DNA of 64,000 nt from Pseudocercospora fijiensis CIRAD86 (GCF_000340215.1 NW_006921536.1:4219664-4283663); one strand, 5' to 3'; positions 12,791-23,699 are shown, numbered from the stretch's first letter. The notes: generated by a model from the letters alone, not told the origin. Translations and numbers: made by a program.

Positions 12791-13524
12791 GCTATATTGT
12801 CTAGTTCTATATCTATTATTTACTTAGTTCCTCTTTCTTATATTATAATTCTACTTAGCGCCAACGAGAGCACTAGAGGCCTCTATTGCGATATTCTACA
12901 GTATAGATTACTAGCAATGTAGTCTCACCGAGGCCGGAGCCGGCTCTCGGTCCGCGGTCTACGAATAACCAGGGCAGGTTTATGAATAGTCACGCCCGTC
13001 TTGGTGCCGACAGCCGCAAGCGAAGCGCCTTCCCACATGCGAGATCTCGCAAATCCGTCCAGCATGATCAAGACAAAGCTCGGGCGACGTTACAGCATGG
13101 CTTCTTTGTGTGCGATGAAGCATTGGATGTCGGAGAAGCAAAGAAGGTGGTTGGAATCATTAAAGAGATGAGGTTCTCAGAAGAACATGGACCTCCGTCG
13201 GCCCGAAAGCTTTTGTCCAAGGACGACCAGGATAAAAGGAGATGCGCCTGCCTGAATATTCAGATGACCCAATATCAGATTCGCCTCCCTTTTGGATATG
13301 ACTACACGTGAATACAGAATAGGCGCGCTCGATGTCAACCAACGTCGCAATATCCCATCTTTACTTGCCCGTACAAAAACATCTCAGACTAATGCAATGC
13401 TGTATGCATGCACAAGTGATCGTGCTGATGATCCGATTCACAACCTTCGTTCCAATCTCTCCTCGGCCTCTCCTCTCACATGACACTTCGTAAAGGGCTA
13501 TGAGGGAGCTGCACGCCGTCAGTA
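12791..13524. other. Boundary of RIP block and gene island, no recognisable gene
   Basis: Composition changes at about 12,900-12,960 from CpA/TpG-poor DNA to ordinary sequence. An open frame starts with ATG at 12,982 and runs to 13,311 on the plus strand, but its product (109 residues) resembles nothing I know and has no supporting neighbour. The rest is the 3' flank of gsy1. Confidence 0.6.
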
Positions 13525-15840
13525 CTATTGCTCTTGGAGCGTTTCACGAATTGGCAGTGGTGTGGATTGTGGTATGGACGCACCATTACCATTCCCATTG
13601 ACCATGGTCGGTGTAGCCGTTCCGCTCCCAGCGAGACCTTGCTCAGCGCCACTCGCTGACAGGCCTTGTTTCGATTTCTGCTTGAGAGTGAGCGGGAATG
13701 GGTAGTCCTCTGGCTCTTCCTGTCCTGCTGTCAGCAATGTCCACTTCCACTCTCCAAGCTCATCTTACCTCCTCGGGAAGCTTCCACGCAATGTAGTCTT
13801 CGGTGCTGAGTCCTTCACGCCCTTCTTGGATCGAAGCGAAGTCGCCTGGAGTCATCATGCCACTCCGGTCTCTTGGACTGCCAGGTGCGGACAGCGGTCG
13901 GGTAATCTTAATGTTCTCCGTTCCATCGAAGAAGCCTGGCTCGTCCTCTCCATCCTGGAAGCTATCTGGGTACGCTCGTCGCAGGGCAAGCTGGCGTGCC
14001 TTGACATATTCCATACCCATTCGCTTCCAGTCCAAAAGATCACTCAAGCGCTCGGTTCGGTTTCGCTGGTTGATGCGTTGTCGCTTGCTCTTCTTGGTAA
14101 ACTCGAACATGAACTCGGCCAGCTGGTTTACGCTATCGTCCACCCCCTTGAGTCTCCGATCAACGATGTAAATGCCATAATCCGCCGCGTTCTCGATCAG
14201 TTCTTCCATATAGCAGCCGAACCCAGAAAGATTCGTGGTGATGGATGGTACACCCATGACGGTACATTCAGCCGGTGTATAACCCCAAGGTTCATAGTAC
14301 GAGCTGAAAATACCCATGTGTGTTCCTCGCACAAAGTCATCGTAGTCCATTGGGAGTACAGGGTTGCCTGAACTCAAGAATTCGGGGTGGAAGATGACTT
14401 TGACACGATCTGATGGGTGGTTGAAAAGCTGGCAGCGTCGCAATTGGTTGAGGATTGGGTCTTCGGTGTCGTTGACCAGATTGTGTGTGACGATGGGGGG
14501 TAGAGTATGTCGCTTCATGGCAAACAATCTTCTGCGCAGCATGATCTTGTCCGCAGGGCTCAAGAGATCCTTCTCATCCGGTGGATCCTGGCCTTCATGC
14601 CACGAGATGGATTTCTCGAACAGCTTCTTGCCAATGCTCCTCTCGATGTGCCCCAATGTATCTTTCAACGACTTGACCACTGCCTGACCCTTGAGCGCTT
14701 CGACTGCCAAGGATTGTGTTTGTGCAGGGAAGATCAAGAAGGCTACCACAGTCATATCCGAGCCGGCGGCTTTCATGCGATGATTCAAACGAGCCAGCGA
14801 CTCGATGAACATGTCAACACCCTTATTTCTGTATTCGTATCGTCCAGCTGTGAAGAAGTAGAGAGTTTTTTCGGGGTCGAAATCGTTGTGGCCGTAGAAG
14901 TGACCGCGTACAAATTCGGTGATGCGATCCTTGCTCATCTGGTGCAGGTTCTGGAATTCGTGGGTTGCGGAGAACTTCTTGACGTTGAGACCATTTGGCA
15001 AGACACCATCCGGTTTCCGCTTCAGCAAGTGCTCACTCTCGTAGGCCGTGATATGACTAACGGTGGTGAAGACATCTGCGGAGTGTGCGGCGCCTCTTTC
15101 TATGCAGTATCGGTGGTAGATGCCACGCTTTCCAGCTTCGGCATCCACATCAAAGTACTGCAGGTTGTTGTAAAAATCGACGGATCCGGCGCAGAGGTAT
15201 CGGCCGAGCAATGTCGCGTGGGTGGTGAAAATGGTGGTGACGTCGATCTTTCGCTTTCTGCAGAGAGGGAGAGCAACACCCGCTAGCCATTCGTGGAATT
15301 GTGCAATGACTGCGCGCTCCTTCTCGTGGTAGACGTACTTTGTCGTGTCAGCATTCTGGGATTGCAGCAAAATATTGGCAGTTCACAACTCACCTCTCCC
15401 AGGAACCAGGCGATCAAGTAACCAAATACAATGGCTTCGTTTGTCTCGTGGTCATCGGGAGGGCTGGGAATGCCGGCGGTGGACCACAGATCGCCTTTCC
15501 ATTCATCGAGCTTGTAGTAGCCAGTGCCAGTGTCGAACAGCAATACTCGCGGAGCTCCATCAATCAGCCATCGTCCGTACAGGGTCTGAATGCCGCGCTC
15601 GTTCATGCTCTTGATTGTTGCAATCAGAGCTGGATCTCTAGGCTCGACCTCTTCCACTTCCACAGCTGCGGAAGCTCGATTGAGCGGACCCAGCAGGGTA
15701 TAGCTGGAGCCATACTCGGCCGTCGTCACCTGGGCTTTCGACTTGAGCACACTATAGATTCCGCCGACTCGGTTGGCAACTTCGGTAGCCACTTCGAACA
15801 GCACGTGGTTGTGCACGTCGCGCTTGGGTTCGTCGGCCAT
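13525..15840 (-). CDS. gsy1: Glycogen synthase (GT3), three exons
   Basis: Cytosolic enzyme that extends glycogen from UDP-glucose by alpha-1,4 bonds. Exons on the minus strand are 15,840-15,394, 15,337-13,769 and 13,719-13,525, giving 736 residues, normal for fungal glycogen synthase. Introns are 56 and 49 bp. The N-terminus carries the family signature [15 protein letters not shown], then AQFHEWLAG. The C-terminal half has EPWGYTPAE, the GT3 Glu pair, and [12 protein letters not shown]. The C-terminal tail has Ser-Pro sites ([11 protein letters not shown]) of the kind phosphorylated in yeast Gsy2. I chose the ATG at 15,840 because it gives the usual short MADEP-type leader; an in-frame ATG 24 bp upstream is possible. 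For intron 1 the acceptor at 15,338, 12 nt after a CTGAC branch site, restores the conserved [17 protein letters not shown] spacing; an earlier acceptor would make a 38-bp intron. The frame is intact despite a RIP block 0.6 kb away. Confidence 0.96.
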
Positions 15841-17177
15841 GGTGGAAGGATGCGGGTGGTGCAAAGCAATTGGTAAGGACTGGAGCGGACGGGAAGGGCG
15901 AGGCTATGATGTTGTGAGTGAGAGGAGTGTCTCGGGCGGACAGTGTCTTGGGAATACAAGTCAGTGGAGGTCAACGCGGGCCTGAAAGAGCTGCGTGCTC
16001 TGCCACCGCGAATTGGCGGGGCGGGTGGATGCTTAGATATGCAGCGATGCACGGCGTTGGGTCACCTCCACAATCGGTGTGCGGAGGTGTTGGGGATTGT
16101 GGACTGGGGAGTGGGAGTTGAGCATACCTTGAAGCAATTGATCAGTCCGATCCAGACGACAGACTCCCAGTGTGCCGGGTACTGATTGCAGCACGTGGAT
16201 GGTGTGGAAGGTGCACTGGACTGCGGAAGGTGGAGGGGAGGGGAGGGAAGTGATGCAGTGGAATTGCTTCACTTATTAATGGAGAGGCTCGAGAGAGAGG
16301 GAGAGGGTGGTTGGGTGGGTGGTGAGTGTCGGTGTCTGTGTCGGAGCTTGCGGGCAAATGACGTGCGAAAGCTCGGGATTTTTTGGTCTTTGTTGTTTGT
16401 GCTTCGAGACACCCAATTTGCACACGGCAACGACTGTGGTATGCGCAGATATGTAGACCGATGAGAGTGGCAGATGTATCCAAGTAGCGAGACTCGTTGA
16501 GCTGTTCCGCCCGCCCTGCCCTGCCCTGCTCTGCCCAATGCCGCGGCCGCTGGTCAACAACGATATTCCAGCTGCAAAGCCCAAGCGCCCACCAGAAAGC
16601 TGTCGAGCGCTGACATCCATGCTCATGCATCATGCTCTCCCCATGCGGAGTCGGGAAGCGGCGTCCGCAGTCAACACTCTTTACTCTGCTCCCTCCAATG
16701 CCCTCGGCCCTTCTTGCGGCCCTTTTGCAAACACCATCTCACGTCCCTAGCCGACACCCAACACCTCACCAGCAAGCCACCTGTCCAGCAAGCGACTTGA
16801 TGGCAACTTGGCAGGCACACTACGAATTTCGTCCTTCAGGAAGTTTGGGTTCAGGCGTCTGCAAAAATCTTTGGGACCGACGTCGGCAACCGCATGACCT
16901 GCAGACGAGGGTGCCTTGCATATCAAAAAGTCTGGCCCGGCAGAAACCTCGCCTATCCTGTGCCCACCCCTACCACGGTTGAGCAACGCCGGACGAACTA
17001 CTCGAGGCAACGGAAGGAATTTCACTTGTCTTCCCCATCACATTTCCATTAGGTGTATATTACATGTCTTCCATCCATCACCATTGATGAGAGAAAGGGA
17101 AGAAAGTGCCTGCTGCTTTCCTTCACCCATCTCGAGACACCCTTGACCCCGGAAAGCATATCTCACCACACTCAACC
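15841..17177. promoter_or_regulatory. Upstream region of gsy1, 1.3 kb without a supported gene
   Basis: This gap lies between the gsy1 start and the end of the secreted-protein gene, so it should hold the gsy1 promoter. I see CT/GA-rich stretches (for example 16,290-16,330 and the repeated CCCTG at about 16,508-16,535) but no coding frame with recognisable sequence. No specific transcription-factor site is claimed. Confidence 0.5.
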
Positions 17178-17720
17178 TCATCCACACGCCCAGACACCGC
17201 TGGCCGTTCCTCCGCCACCCACACCAGTCGCGATGCAAGTCGACTCATCTCCGTTGGGGATAACGATGACATGCTTGTTGTAACCGAAGCCCATCGCGCC
17301 GCCGGCACCCTGTCCGAGCAGAGAGCAGCTGTCCGTATCAGAAAACAGGGTGAAGGTGCAGCTGCCATTGACGGTTTGTGCGATGGCGACTCCACTATAC
17401 CTTAGAGGCGTACAGTACAGCGACTTGATCTTGGTTAGCAGGAAGCCCTCGCAAAATGCTGATTTCAGGAAACGCACCTGGATGACGTCCTCACCCACAG
17501 CCTTGCCGCAAGTCGTCTGGACGGCGCTGGATGACAGCTCATGGACAGCGCCAAGATCCGCTCCTGCAGCGGCGGACAGACCATTGTAGTAGGTGATGCT
17601 CGTGTTTTGCGGATAAGGAGAGAAGCCGCCCGATGGGCCTGTCGTTCCCTGCGGCAGAGAAAGAGCACAGGCGACGGCCATGGACGCGCCGAGCGCTGCG
17701 AGATGGCGCATGCTTGGCAT
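17178..17720 (-). CDS. Small secreted cysteine-containing protein, two exons
   Basis: Start ATG at 17,720 gives MPSMRHLAALGASMAVACAL, a convincing signal peptide with likely cleavage near ALS-LPQG. A 48-bp intron is predicted at 17,430-17,477 (GTGCGT donor, CTAAC branch site just before the AAG acceptor). Its length is a multiple of three, so it can also be read through. Spliced, the protein is 164 residues with six cysteines in the mature part, Gly-rich near the C-terminus and without a domain I recognise. Size, secretion and even cysteine number fit a candidate effector or cell-wall protein. This is inference only. The reading frame is undamaged. Confidence 0.75.
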   Translation of the reverse strand: MPSMRHLAALGASMAVACALSLPQGTTGPSGGFSPYPQNTSITYYNGLSAAAGADLGAVHELSSSAVQTTCGKAVGEDVIQVRFLKSAFCEGFLLTKIKSLYCTPLRYSGVAIAQTVNGSCTFTLFSDTDSCSLLGQGAGGAMGFGYNKHVIVIPNGDESTCIATGVGGGGTASGVWACG

Positions 17721-17727
17721 GATGAGC

Positions 17728-18021
17728 TCAGAAGGCGGGCGTGGTAGCACTTGCTGTGATTGCTCCTGGATTGAAACGTGGTGTAGGTGATCTTCCTCTA
17801 GGTCCGTCGTAATCCTCGACTATCTCAAACCCCTCGGGTAAAGAGTCGTTGTGGATGTCGTAATCGCGCTCTTTGGCCTGCTTCAGTACCGCTTGTTGTC
17901 GCGCTCGACTTTCCTTCAGCTGTTGCTTCGCCTGGTGTCGCGTTTTCCTTGCTTCCTACACGTTGCTCACGAGGATGGCGGTGAATGTGGCAAAGAAGGA
18001 TATGACGACGCTCACGACCAT
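17728..18021 (-). pseudogene. Small membrane-anchored coiled-coil ORF broken by one TAG
   Basis: From ATG at 18,021 the frame encodes an N-terminal hydrophobic helix (MVVSVVISFFATFTAILV), then codon 22 is TAG (17,956-17,958). It then continues in the same frame with a highly charged Gln/Lys/Arg/Glu helix and an acidic tail to TGA at 17,728 (98 codons). Without the TAG it would be a tidy type-II small membrane protein with a coiled coil. A CAG-to-TAG change would explain the stop. No GT-AG intron of normal size removes it. It could also be a chance frame, since I know no homologue. Confidence 0.4.
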
Positions 18022-18789
18022 TGCGAAGATGGAAGTGAGGTAAAAAGGCTGCCGGTGTGAGAAGTGAGTGGGCGAGCGATAGGTGCGAGAAGTGAACTTC
18101 GGCAAGGCGGGCTGTTGGAACAGATGCTACGGCAGAAAGTGAAGAGATGGCGGTGCTCTCTGTGTGGCGGAAGCAAAGTTCGTGAGATAGTTTGGTGAGA
18201 TGATGGAGCGTTGGATGGTGATGGACGAGCATGTTTGAGTGCCGCGCGCAAGGCGTCATATATGCCTACTTGAGCTCAGAAAGCACAGCACAGCCTGCTC
18301 GTGGGCGTGGCAAGGGCACATCTCATCCAGTCACTGCCAACTGGCAACAGCATGATCCCGAAATGCAGGCGCGAATGCTACCACACCTCGTCGATCCCGA
18401 TCGCAGGACGTGCCATCGATAGCATCGTGCGACTACTACATCAATTCATACCACTTCTTGTTGTGTGGTAACGCTTCTGCACCGCGATAGGGTTGCAATG
18501 ATGGAGCGAGTTCGAGCTCGCCCAACACAACCAGGACCAGAATTGACAGGCAAGATCCATTGCTTTTCCAAGTGCCACTGCCATTTCCGACATGATGCTA
18601 TTGTGGAACCAAATGGTCGTGCTTTCCACGTTACCGTCTCATCCACGCGGTGACACAAAGTGGATGCGCTCGCTCGCTCACCGACACGAGTACCGGGCGA
18701 CCGATCTTCCGCATGCCTTGCATCACACCTACTGGGATCCTCAACACACCATCGTTCCTCGATTTGTGGTGCCGCTCGCACCTCCGACC
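18022..18789. other. Intergenic, no recognisable gene
   Basis: Ordinary composition, several overlapping short frames on both strands with no family resemblance, signal peptide or intron pattern. It separates two small minus-strand ORFs and probably holds the promoter of the ORF ending at 17,728. Confidence 0.5.
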
Positions 18790-19053
18790 TCACATCATCT
18801 GCCACAATTTCTCCACGACTCGTCCAAAGAGCCGCAGCAAATACCATGCCGGCAACACAACCACATTCCAAACCACGTACCCTAAGCAGAGCATAAGCGA
18901 AACCTCGTAGATCCAGATCATAACTCCCTCCGTCTGCTCGATCTCCTCCCTGCGATTCCGCGCTCTTGGTGGATGCCGACGATCATACTCTGCCTCTTCG
19001 ACTTCGCCAGACATCGTATGGAGGTCAAGATTGAAAGGATCAGCCGCAGCCAT
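18790..19053 (-). CDS. Small single-pass membrane protein, hypothetical
   Basis: ATG at 19,053 gives an 87-residue product with an acidic and Arg-rich N-terminal half (GEVEEAEYDRRHPPRARNRR) and a C-terminal hydrophobic span IWIYEVSLMLCLGYVVWNVV followed by a basic amphipathic end. Such short tail-anchored proteins are common in Pezizomycotina, but I do not recognise a family. An upstream in-frame ATG would add 30 residues; the chosen start has the better Met-Ala-Ala context. Confidence 0.5.
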   Translation of the reverse strand: MAAADPFNLDLHTMSGEVEEAEYDRRHPPRARNRREEIEQTEGVMIWIYEVSLMLCLGYVVWNVVVLPAWYLLRLFGRVVEKLWQMM

Positions 19054-19235
19054 GATGGGAAAGATACTCCACGTTCTTTTGCCGGCGCTGAAATTTCCAT
19101 GTATACATACTTGCACCCAGAGCAAATATTGGCCGTGAGTCAACGTTGGTTGTCCTAGGTGTATACAACTGGGGTGTTTGCTGCTGCACCACTAGACAAG
19201 CTGGCTTTTCCGGGACTTGCAGCCTTCAGACTCCT

Positions 19236-20221
19236 CTAACCACTCAAAATCATGTGAAGAACCCAGCTCCCAAGGAGAGTCAACATTAGCGCCATCTGCA
19301 GCTGGCTGTTTCCCGGCGTACCAGAACTTGTCGATGCCGTAGCGTTTGCTTGCTGCTGATCATCAGCGCTAGTGTTGTATCGCATCACAATCTTCTGCAT
19401 TCTAAACACTGCATCGTTCTTCGGCGGGCCAACAGTGAAGTCAGGATCACCATCACTGTGCCGGTGTCAGCTTGATCCGTTTCCTTCTAGAAAAAAAACT
19501 CACGCCCAATTATTCCACACCCAGTTACCCGGAGTGTTTGGCACGTTCGTTTGGATCTGCTGCTGAAAGGCTCCGTCTAGGTAGAAACTGCTTGTTCCAT
19601 TCACCCAGTCAAGACGATATTCATGGACAGCAAGCGTAGCGTCCGCAGCGGCTTGGCCATACACTTCAGACGAGTCTTCTTCTCCATGTGGTCCTTGGTT
19701 GGTATATTGCATTACACGAGTGCCATTATTGGCGTCAAGATTCGAGGTGGAGTTTGCGTCACTGATCCATTCGATATCGATTTCCTGGCTGTCGGAATGG
19801 TAGAAAAACATGCCTAGTACGAATTGTCAATGTTGCCTCGGGCCTGGCATACCTTATCGTCCAAGTGCTCACCATTGCAGACACCTGCTTCATCGGTCAA
19901 GATTGCATACGTGGACACGCTTGCGTAGAGCACTTCAAAATCCGTAGAGACTTCTGCGCACTGCAAAGGGCTAATTGTTTGCCCGCCAGGAACGATAAGC
20001 TCAAGAAATCCATTTTGAATCTGGACGTTTTGAGGATTGAATTTATGATTGAATTTTGCTGATGAATCGCCGCTTCTGTCGTCAATGGTGTCATTGGATA
20101 CGACAAGGCCAGTCGGTAAGGTGTCACCAGTGAAGGTGAACGTCGTTGTCGACGCAAATTGAGCTACGGCTGGGATGCCCGTCAAAGCGAGAAATTGTAG
20201 TGATGAGGAAATACCATACAT
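19236..20221 (-). CDS. GPI-anchored GH16 family glucanase or transglycosylase, three exons
   Basis: Exons are 20,221-19,873, 19,813-19,504 and 19,455-19,236 (introns 59 and 48 bp), 292 residues. The protein begins with a signal peptide (MYGISSSLQFLALTGIPAVA), followed by a concanavalin-like jelly roll with the GH16 catalytic motif EIDIE (SQEIDIEWI), both catalytic Glu present. Exon joins restore the conserved CNGMFFYHSD before the motif and the WADGDPDFTVGPP stretch after it. The C-terminus is Ser/Thr-rich and then hydrophobic (MALMLTLLGSWVLHMILSG), typical of a GPI-attachment signal. It probably acts on beta-glucans in the wall or outside the cell. The sequence does not decide between hydrolase and transglycosylase. 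Confidence 0.9.
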
Positions 20222-20670
20222 CGTCTTTCGAAGACTAGGTCTGCAGTATTGAGCACGTCGTGGGTGAACCAGGAGATGTCAAGAGAGTCGTCTTCGAGAT
20301 AGTCTTGTATTCTCCGGATCTGGACCAACGTAGGCGGCGCCATTAGAGGCTGAGTCAAGCCACACCGTGCATTGGATCTGGATATCATCCCAGGTCGAGC
20401 TTCGACATGTCCTGAGATGGGAGTCCATCGAAGCGTTTAAACCGGTGAAAGAAGAGAATCGCTTCATTCGATCGATGTTGGCAGCACGAGTTTACTATGA
20501 TCCTAGGACTGAAAAGAGTGCGTCCGCGTCAAATTAAGCTTCTCATCTGATGACTTCAGTGAACAGTCTAGCCCTGTCGCAAACCTTATATAAGCCCACC
20601 GTGTCGTGTCTCATTAGATGGCGGTGGCGGTGCTCGTAAAGCAGAATGTGCCACACATCATTCATGCACT
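20222..20670. promoter_or_regulatory. Upstream region of the GH16 gene
   Basis: No coding frame is recognised here. A TATATAAG-like box reads on the minus strand at about 20,583-20,596, some 365 bp before the GH16 start, so a long 5' UTR or an unseen upstream exon is possible. Otherwise unremarkable. Confidence 0.35.
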
Positions 20671-21410
20671 TCACTCTCCTTTCACTTGCATAACAGGTCC
20701 AACGTACTCATGTCTTGCCTTGACGAGATAGTACAGCACTGCAGTCAGCAGTAGACCAGAGAAGATCACCGAGCTCCAGTTCATGTTCGAAGGCGTGACT
20801 GGTTGAGCCAATGGCCAGAAGTAAAAGAAGATGATGGGCGCTAGAAAAGGCAACGCGGCGACATTGACCGCCAGGCCGTACTTTCCAAGGTTCCATTTCC
20901 TCGGTGGCAGAGGTGCGCCGCAAGTCCTTCGCCAGATTAAGCAGGAAATGGTGACCATGTATCAGAATAGGATAGCTACGCCTCCCAGTGAGCTGATGGC
21001 GTTGAGAAGCCAATATTGATCAGAGCGAGCAGACAGCTGACTGTGAACGAGACACAGATCGCTCGGAGAGGTATATTGAGTCGTGGCGAGACGTGCGAAA
21101 GCCATCGTGAACCTAGAAGGCCACCGATCGCGCCAGTCATAAGGCCCCAGAAGACTACCGTCGTGCCGCCATCAATAAGGCTCCAGACCAGAAATACAGG
21201 TATGATTTCCCAGCTGGTGACTGCAGTTGATGAGAAGCCGAGCATTGGTATAAGATCGAAATTACGCCTGAGCTGTTGAGTCTTTCCCAAAGTGATCATG
21301 TCCCGCTGGTCTGCAGCAGTGCCCCGATATTTCATTGCCAAGGTATCGATTTCGCTGTCCATAGGAGCCTGTTCTGCTATCTTGATGACGGGTACATCGC
21401 CTTTGACCAT
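20671..21410 (-). pseudogene. Truncated APC-family amino-acid/GABA permease
   Basis: The N-terminal part (from ATG 21,410) matches fungal GABA/choline-type permeases: the cytoplasmic leader with RRNFDLIPMLGFSSTAVTSWE and the first membrane helices up to FWGLMTGAIGG. The frame then jumps straight into sequence typical of the eighth helix region (SRWLSHVSPRLNIPLRAI), so several central helices are missing. After INIG the homologous sequence continues in another frame (NAISSLGG), meets an in-frame TGA, and resumes as VTISCLIWRRTCGAPLPPRK through the normal C-terminus (RHEYVGPVM). A full-length family member has about 520 residues; this remnant has about half, with a deletion, a frameshift and a stop. 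It cannot transport. Confidence 0.85.
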
Positions 21411-21893
21411 GGTCGTTTGTCAGAAGGAGGTGTTCTTAGGGAGTTCAGAACGTAAGTTTCCAAAGGACTGCATCAGCTAGCTTTGAGCTTGAGCTTCGTA
21501 TCGATGAGGCGCAATGAGCATGTGGCTTGAGTCGCACTGCATGCTACGCAGTTCGCAGTATCATATTTCTTCGGCACTAGATCCGAGCGCCGCTGTCGCG
21601 AGCTGCTGGACATGCTCGGCCATCCTCTCGGTCATGATGTCGTAAATGCATATGAGGACCACGCTTCAAGCGTCAAGGAGAATAAGGCGCTCTTCAGCTG
21701 TCAATTTCAACGCAATGTACATCTGAGAAAATCTTCTTACATCTCCTGCTAGCCGATTTGACACTCTTACTCCACGTACCAGGAGATTCTGTACGATTGT
21801 TGTCATGCCTGCGTTTTCAGCAGCCTGTACCAGTTGAGAGGATCTCGCTCGCACATGCGTAAAGGCACTCGAGACGCCTAAGCGTCAAACTTC
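21411..21893. other. Intergenic with a weak broken ORF
   Basis: A minus-strand frame from 21,854 encodes a helical, Arg/Leu-rich segment, meets TGA at about 21,664-21,666 and continues to about 21,560. I do not recognise it and cannot support a gene. The rest is flank of the permease remnant. Confidence 0.35.
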
Positions 21894-22361
21894 TCAGCTC
21901 CGCTTCTTTGCTCTCGCAGCCGATCTCAGTCCAACGTTTGCGCAAAACAGTGCTCTTAGCAGACCGCACACGAACACAATGACGATCGTTCCCCAATCCT
22001 CAATTCTCAGCCCAGCCAGATGGAGCCGGTCCTGCTGGGCAAGAGATGTCCAAATACTCCATAATATCACGACGTCGTAGGCGAGTTGTGCGTACTGCTG
22101 AGCCTGCCAGATCCATACTTCGTTGGTTCGTCGTAGCAGGGTAAAATCCAGAACAGCACAGGTGAGAAGCCCGCCTGCAATCTGATGACAAAGAGGAGTA
22201 GACTGTAAGGTATTGTAAGGCGAAATGGAAGCCGGCACAAAGGCATCCACGCTGACTTGAGGTGTAAAGATGTTCATGCAGACTCCCGAGCCAGCAATGA
22301 GTGGATCGACGTAGAGGAAGAAGATCCTGTAAAATGATGGTATGGTTTTGGAAGAAGCCAT
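21894..22361 (-). CDS. DUF7704-type integral membrane protein
   Basis: Single exon, 155 residues, ATG at 22,361. Four hydrophobic segments are visible: the start (IPSFYRIFFLYVDPLIAGSG), about residues 60-77, about 90-108 and about 120-142. The opening FYRxFFxYxDPL and the EDWG stretch before the last helix match my recollection of the fungal DUF7704 family. The function is unknown; it probably sits in an internal or plasma membrane. The short basic tail ends in AKKRS. Confidence 0.78.
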   Translation of the reverse strand: MASSKTIPSFYRIFFLYVDPLIAGSGVCMNIFTPQVSVDAFVPASISPYNTLQSTPLCHQIAGGLLTCAVLDFTLLRRTNEVWIWQAQQYAQLAYDVVILWSIWTSLAQQDRLHLAGLRIEDWGTIVIVFVCGLLRALFCANVGLRSAARAKKRS

Positions 22362-22790
22362 ATCTGTCGAAATTTGGCAGAGTGATTGATGCTATTCAGC
22401 GAAGGTTAAGCACCCACTCGCGACGTATTGTTATATACGAAAGGAGGTGGTCTGGCGCAGGAGAGAGTAGAGTGGTGTGGTCTTGGCGCAGAGCGGTTCC
22501 TTCCTTCTCCCTTCACGGTTCCTTCCTTCTTCCTTCACGGTTCCTCCCTCGCCGTCGCCGTCGCCGTCCCCTACCCCCTACTCCCTCGAGGGTCGCGCAG
22601 CGACCTGCAGAGGTCGTCACGGCTGCGGACAGGCGCGTTGTGCACTGCTATATGACTGATTTCCAAGAATCGAGTTACTCGGGCGATACGGCGTGACAAG
22701 ATCACGTGGCATTCTTTCAGGCATCATCGTGTCACCGGGCCACGCCTGTGTCCGGGACGACTATCTACGTTATTCCTTAGCGGGGTATGT
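22362..22790. other. Island edge with low-complexity pyrimidine repeats
   Basis: Between about 22,497 and 22,580 the plus strand carries repeated CCTTCACGGTTCCTTCCTTC-like units followed by several GCCGTC units. Ordinary composition ends near 22,740-22,790, where the second RIP block starts. No gene is supported. Confidence 0.6.
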
Positions 22791-23690
22791 GGGCACTCTA
22801 TACCGTAGATATACTGTAGATATGCGATCTAGTTATGTCAACTGCAGGTTATAATAACAGCATTTCTGCAGATATCTTAGGTAGTGCTATTTATAGTAAG
22901 ATGCTATTATAGCCTATATACTATTTGCTAAGGCTACTAATAATTAGTCTCTATAGTAGAAGTAGGTCTCTATAGTAGAGCTAGGCCTCGACAGTTCAAA
23001 CAACTATATAGTTTAAATAACGATATAGTATAAATAGCACTTACGAGAAACTCTAGCCTATTTAGTATAGGGTATTATACGAGTAACTTAATACATTCGA
23101 TTATAGTACTATATATAGGCTACTTAGCCTACCCTATTCGCTTCCCTGCCTCTATAATGCCTACTATCTAGCTATCTATTTATCTATCTACTAAGTTCCT
23201 ACTATTCGAGAAGCTCTAGTTAATATACTATAAAGAGCTTCGGTCGTAGCGAAGGCTCGGTCGTAGTACGACGGTTCGATCGTAGTTAAAGGGATATTAG
23301 TCGCAATAGAACGCTCGACTCGTATAAAGGAGATCTATACTTAAAGTTAGCGGTTATTAGAAGAGTATAGGCTTTAGACTTACTAAAGAAAGAGGAAAGA
23401 CCGTATAAAGAAAGTGTATCTAGATCTTAGTTAGTAAAGCGTATAATGCGATACTAAAGTTAACTTACTATATAAAGGGTATATTTAATCGATATCTAGC
23501 TATAGATATTTAGCTATACCTATTAATAATTTAGTATTAGATCTTCTACTATTAGGCTAGAGCTAAGCATATCTAATTAAGCTAAATTATTATCTTAGTA
23601 TATATATACCTAGATATAGTTAGCTTTATATAGTGCTTGTTAGATATATCTTAATATTATACCTTTAAAAGAACTATAAGTCCTAATCGA
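22791..23690. other. RIP-mutated DNA without recognisable coding content
   Basis: TpA-rich, CpA/TpG-poor sequence between the gene island and the dead transposase. It contains repeated CTCTATAGTAGA motifs (22,948-22,981), one of which is part of a 23-nt stretch found again at 37,849-37,871. No coding frame was recognised. Confidence 0.5.
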
Positions 23691-23699
23691 CGAAGAGGG

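Noticed and set aside
1..12900. A Starship-type giant element
   Set aside because: No DUF3435 tyrosine-recombinase captain or typical cargo was seen; the ORFs here are Gypsy, an unknown frame and a MULE.
13803..15286. Long plus-strand open frames opposite gsy1
   Set aside because: They are antisense shadows of a well-supported glycogen synthase gene, with no recognisable sequence of their own.
15355..15393. A 38-bp first intron of gsy1
   Set aside because: A 38-bp intron is shorter than the others here. The acceptor at 15,338 gives 56 bp, a proper CTGAC branch distance and the conserved protein spacing.
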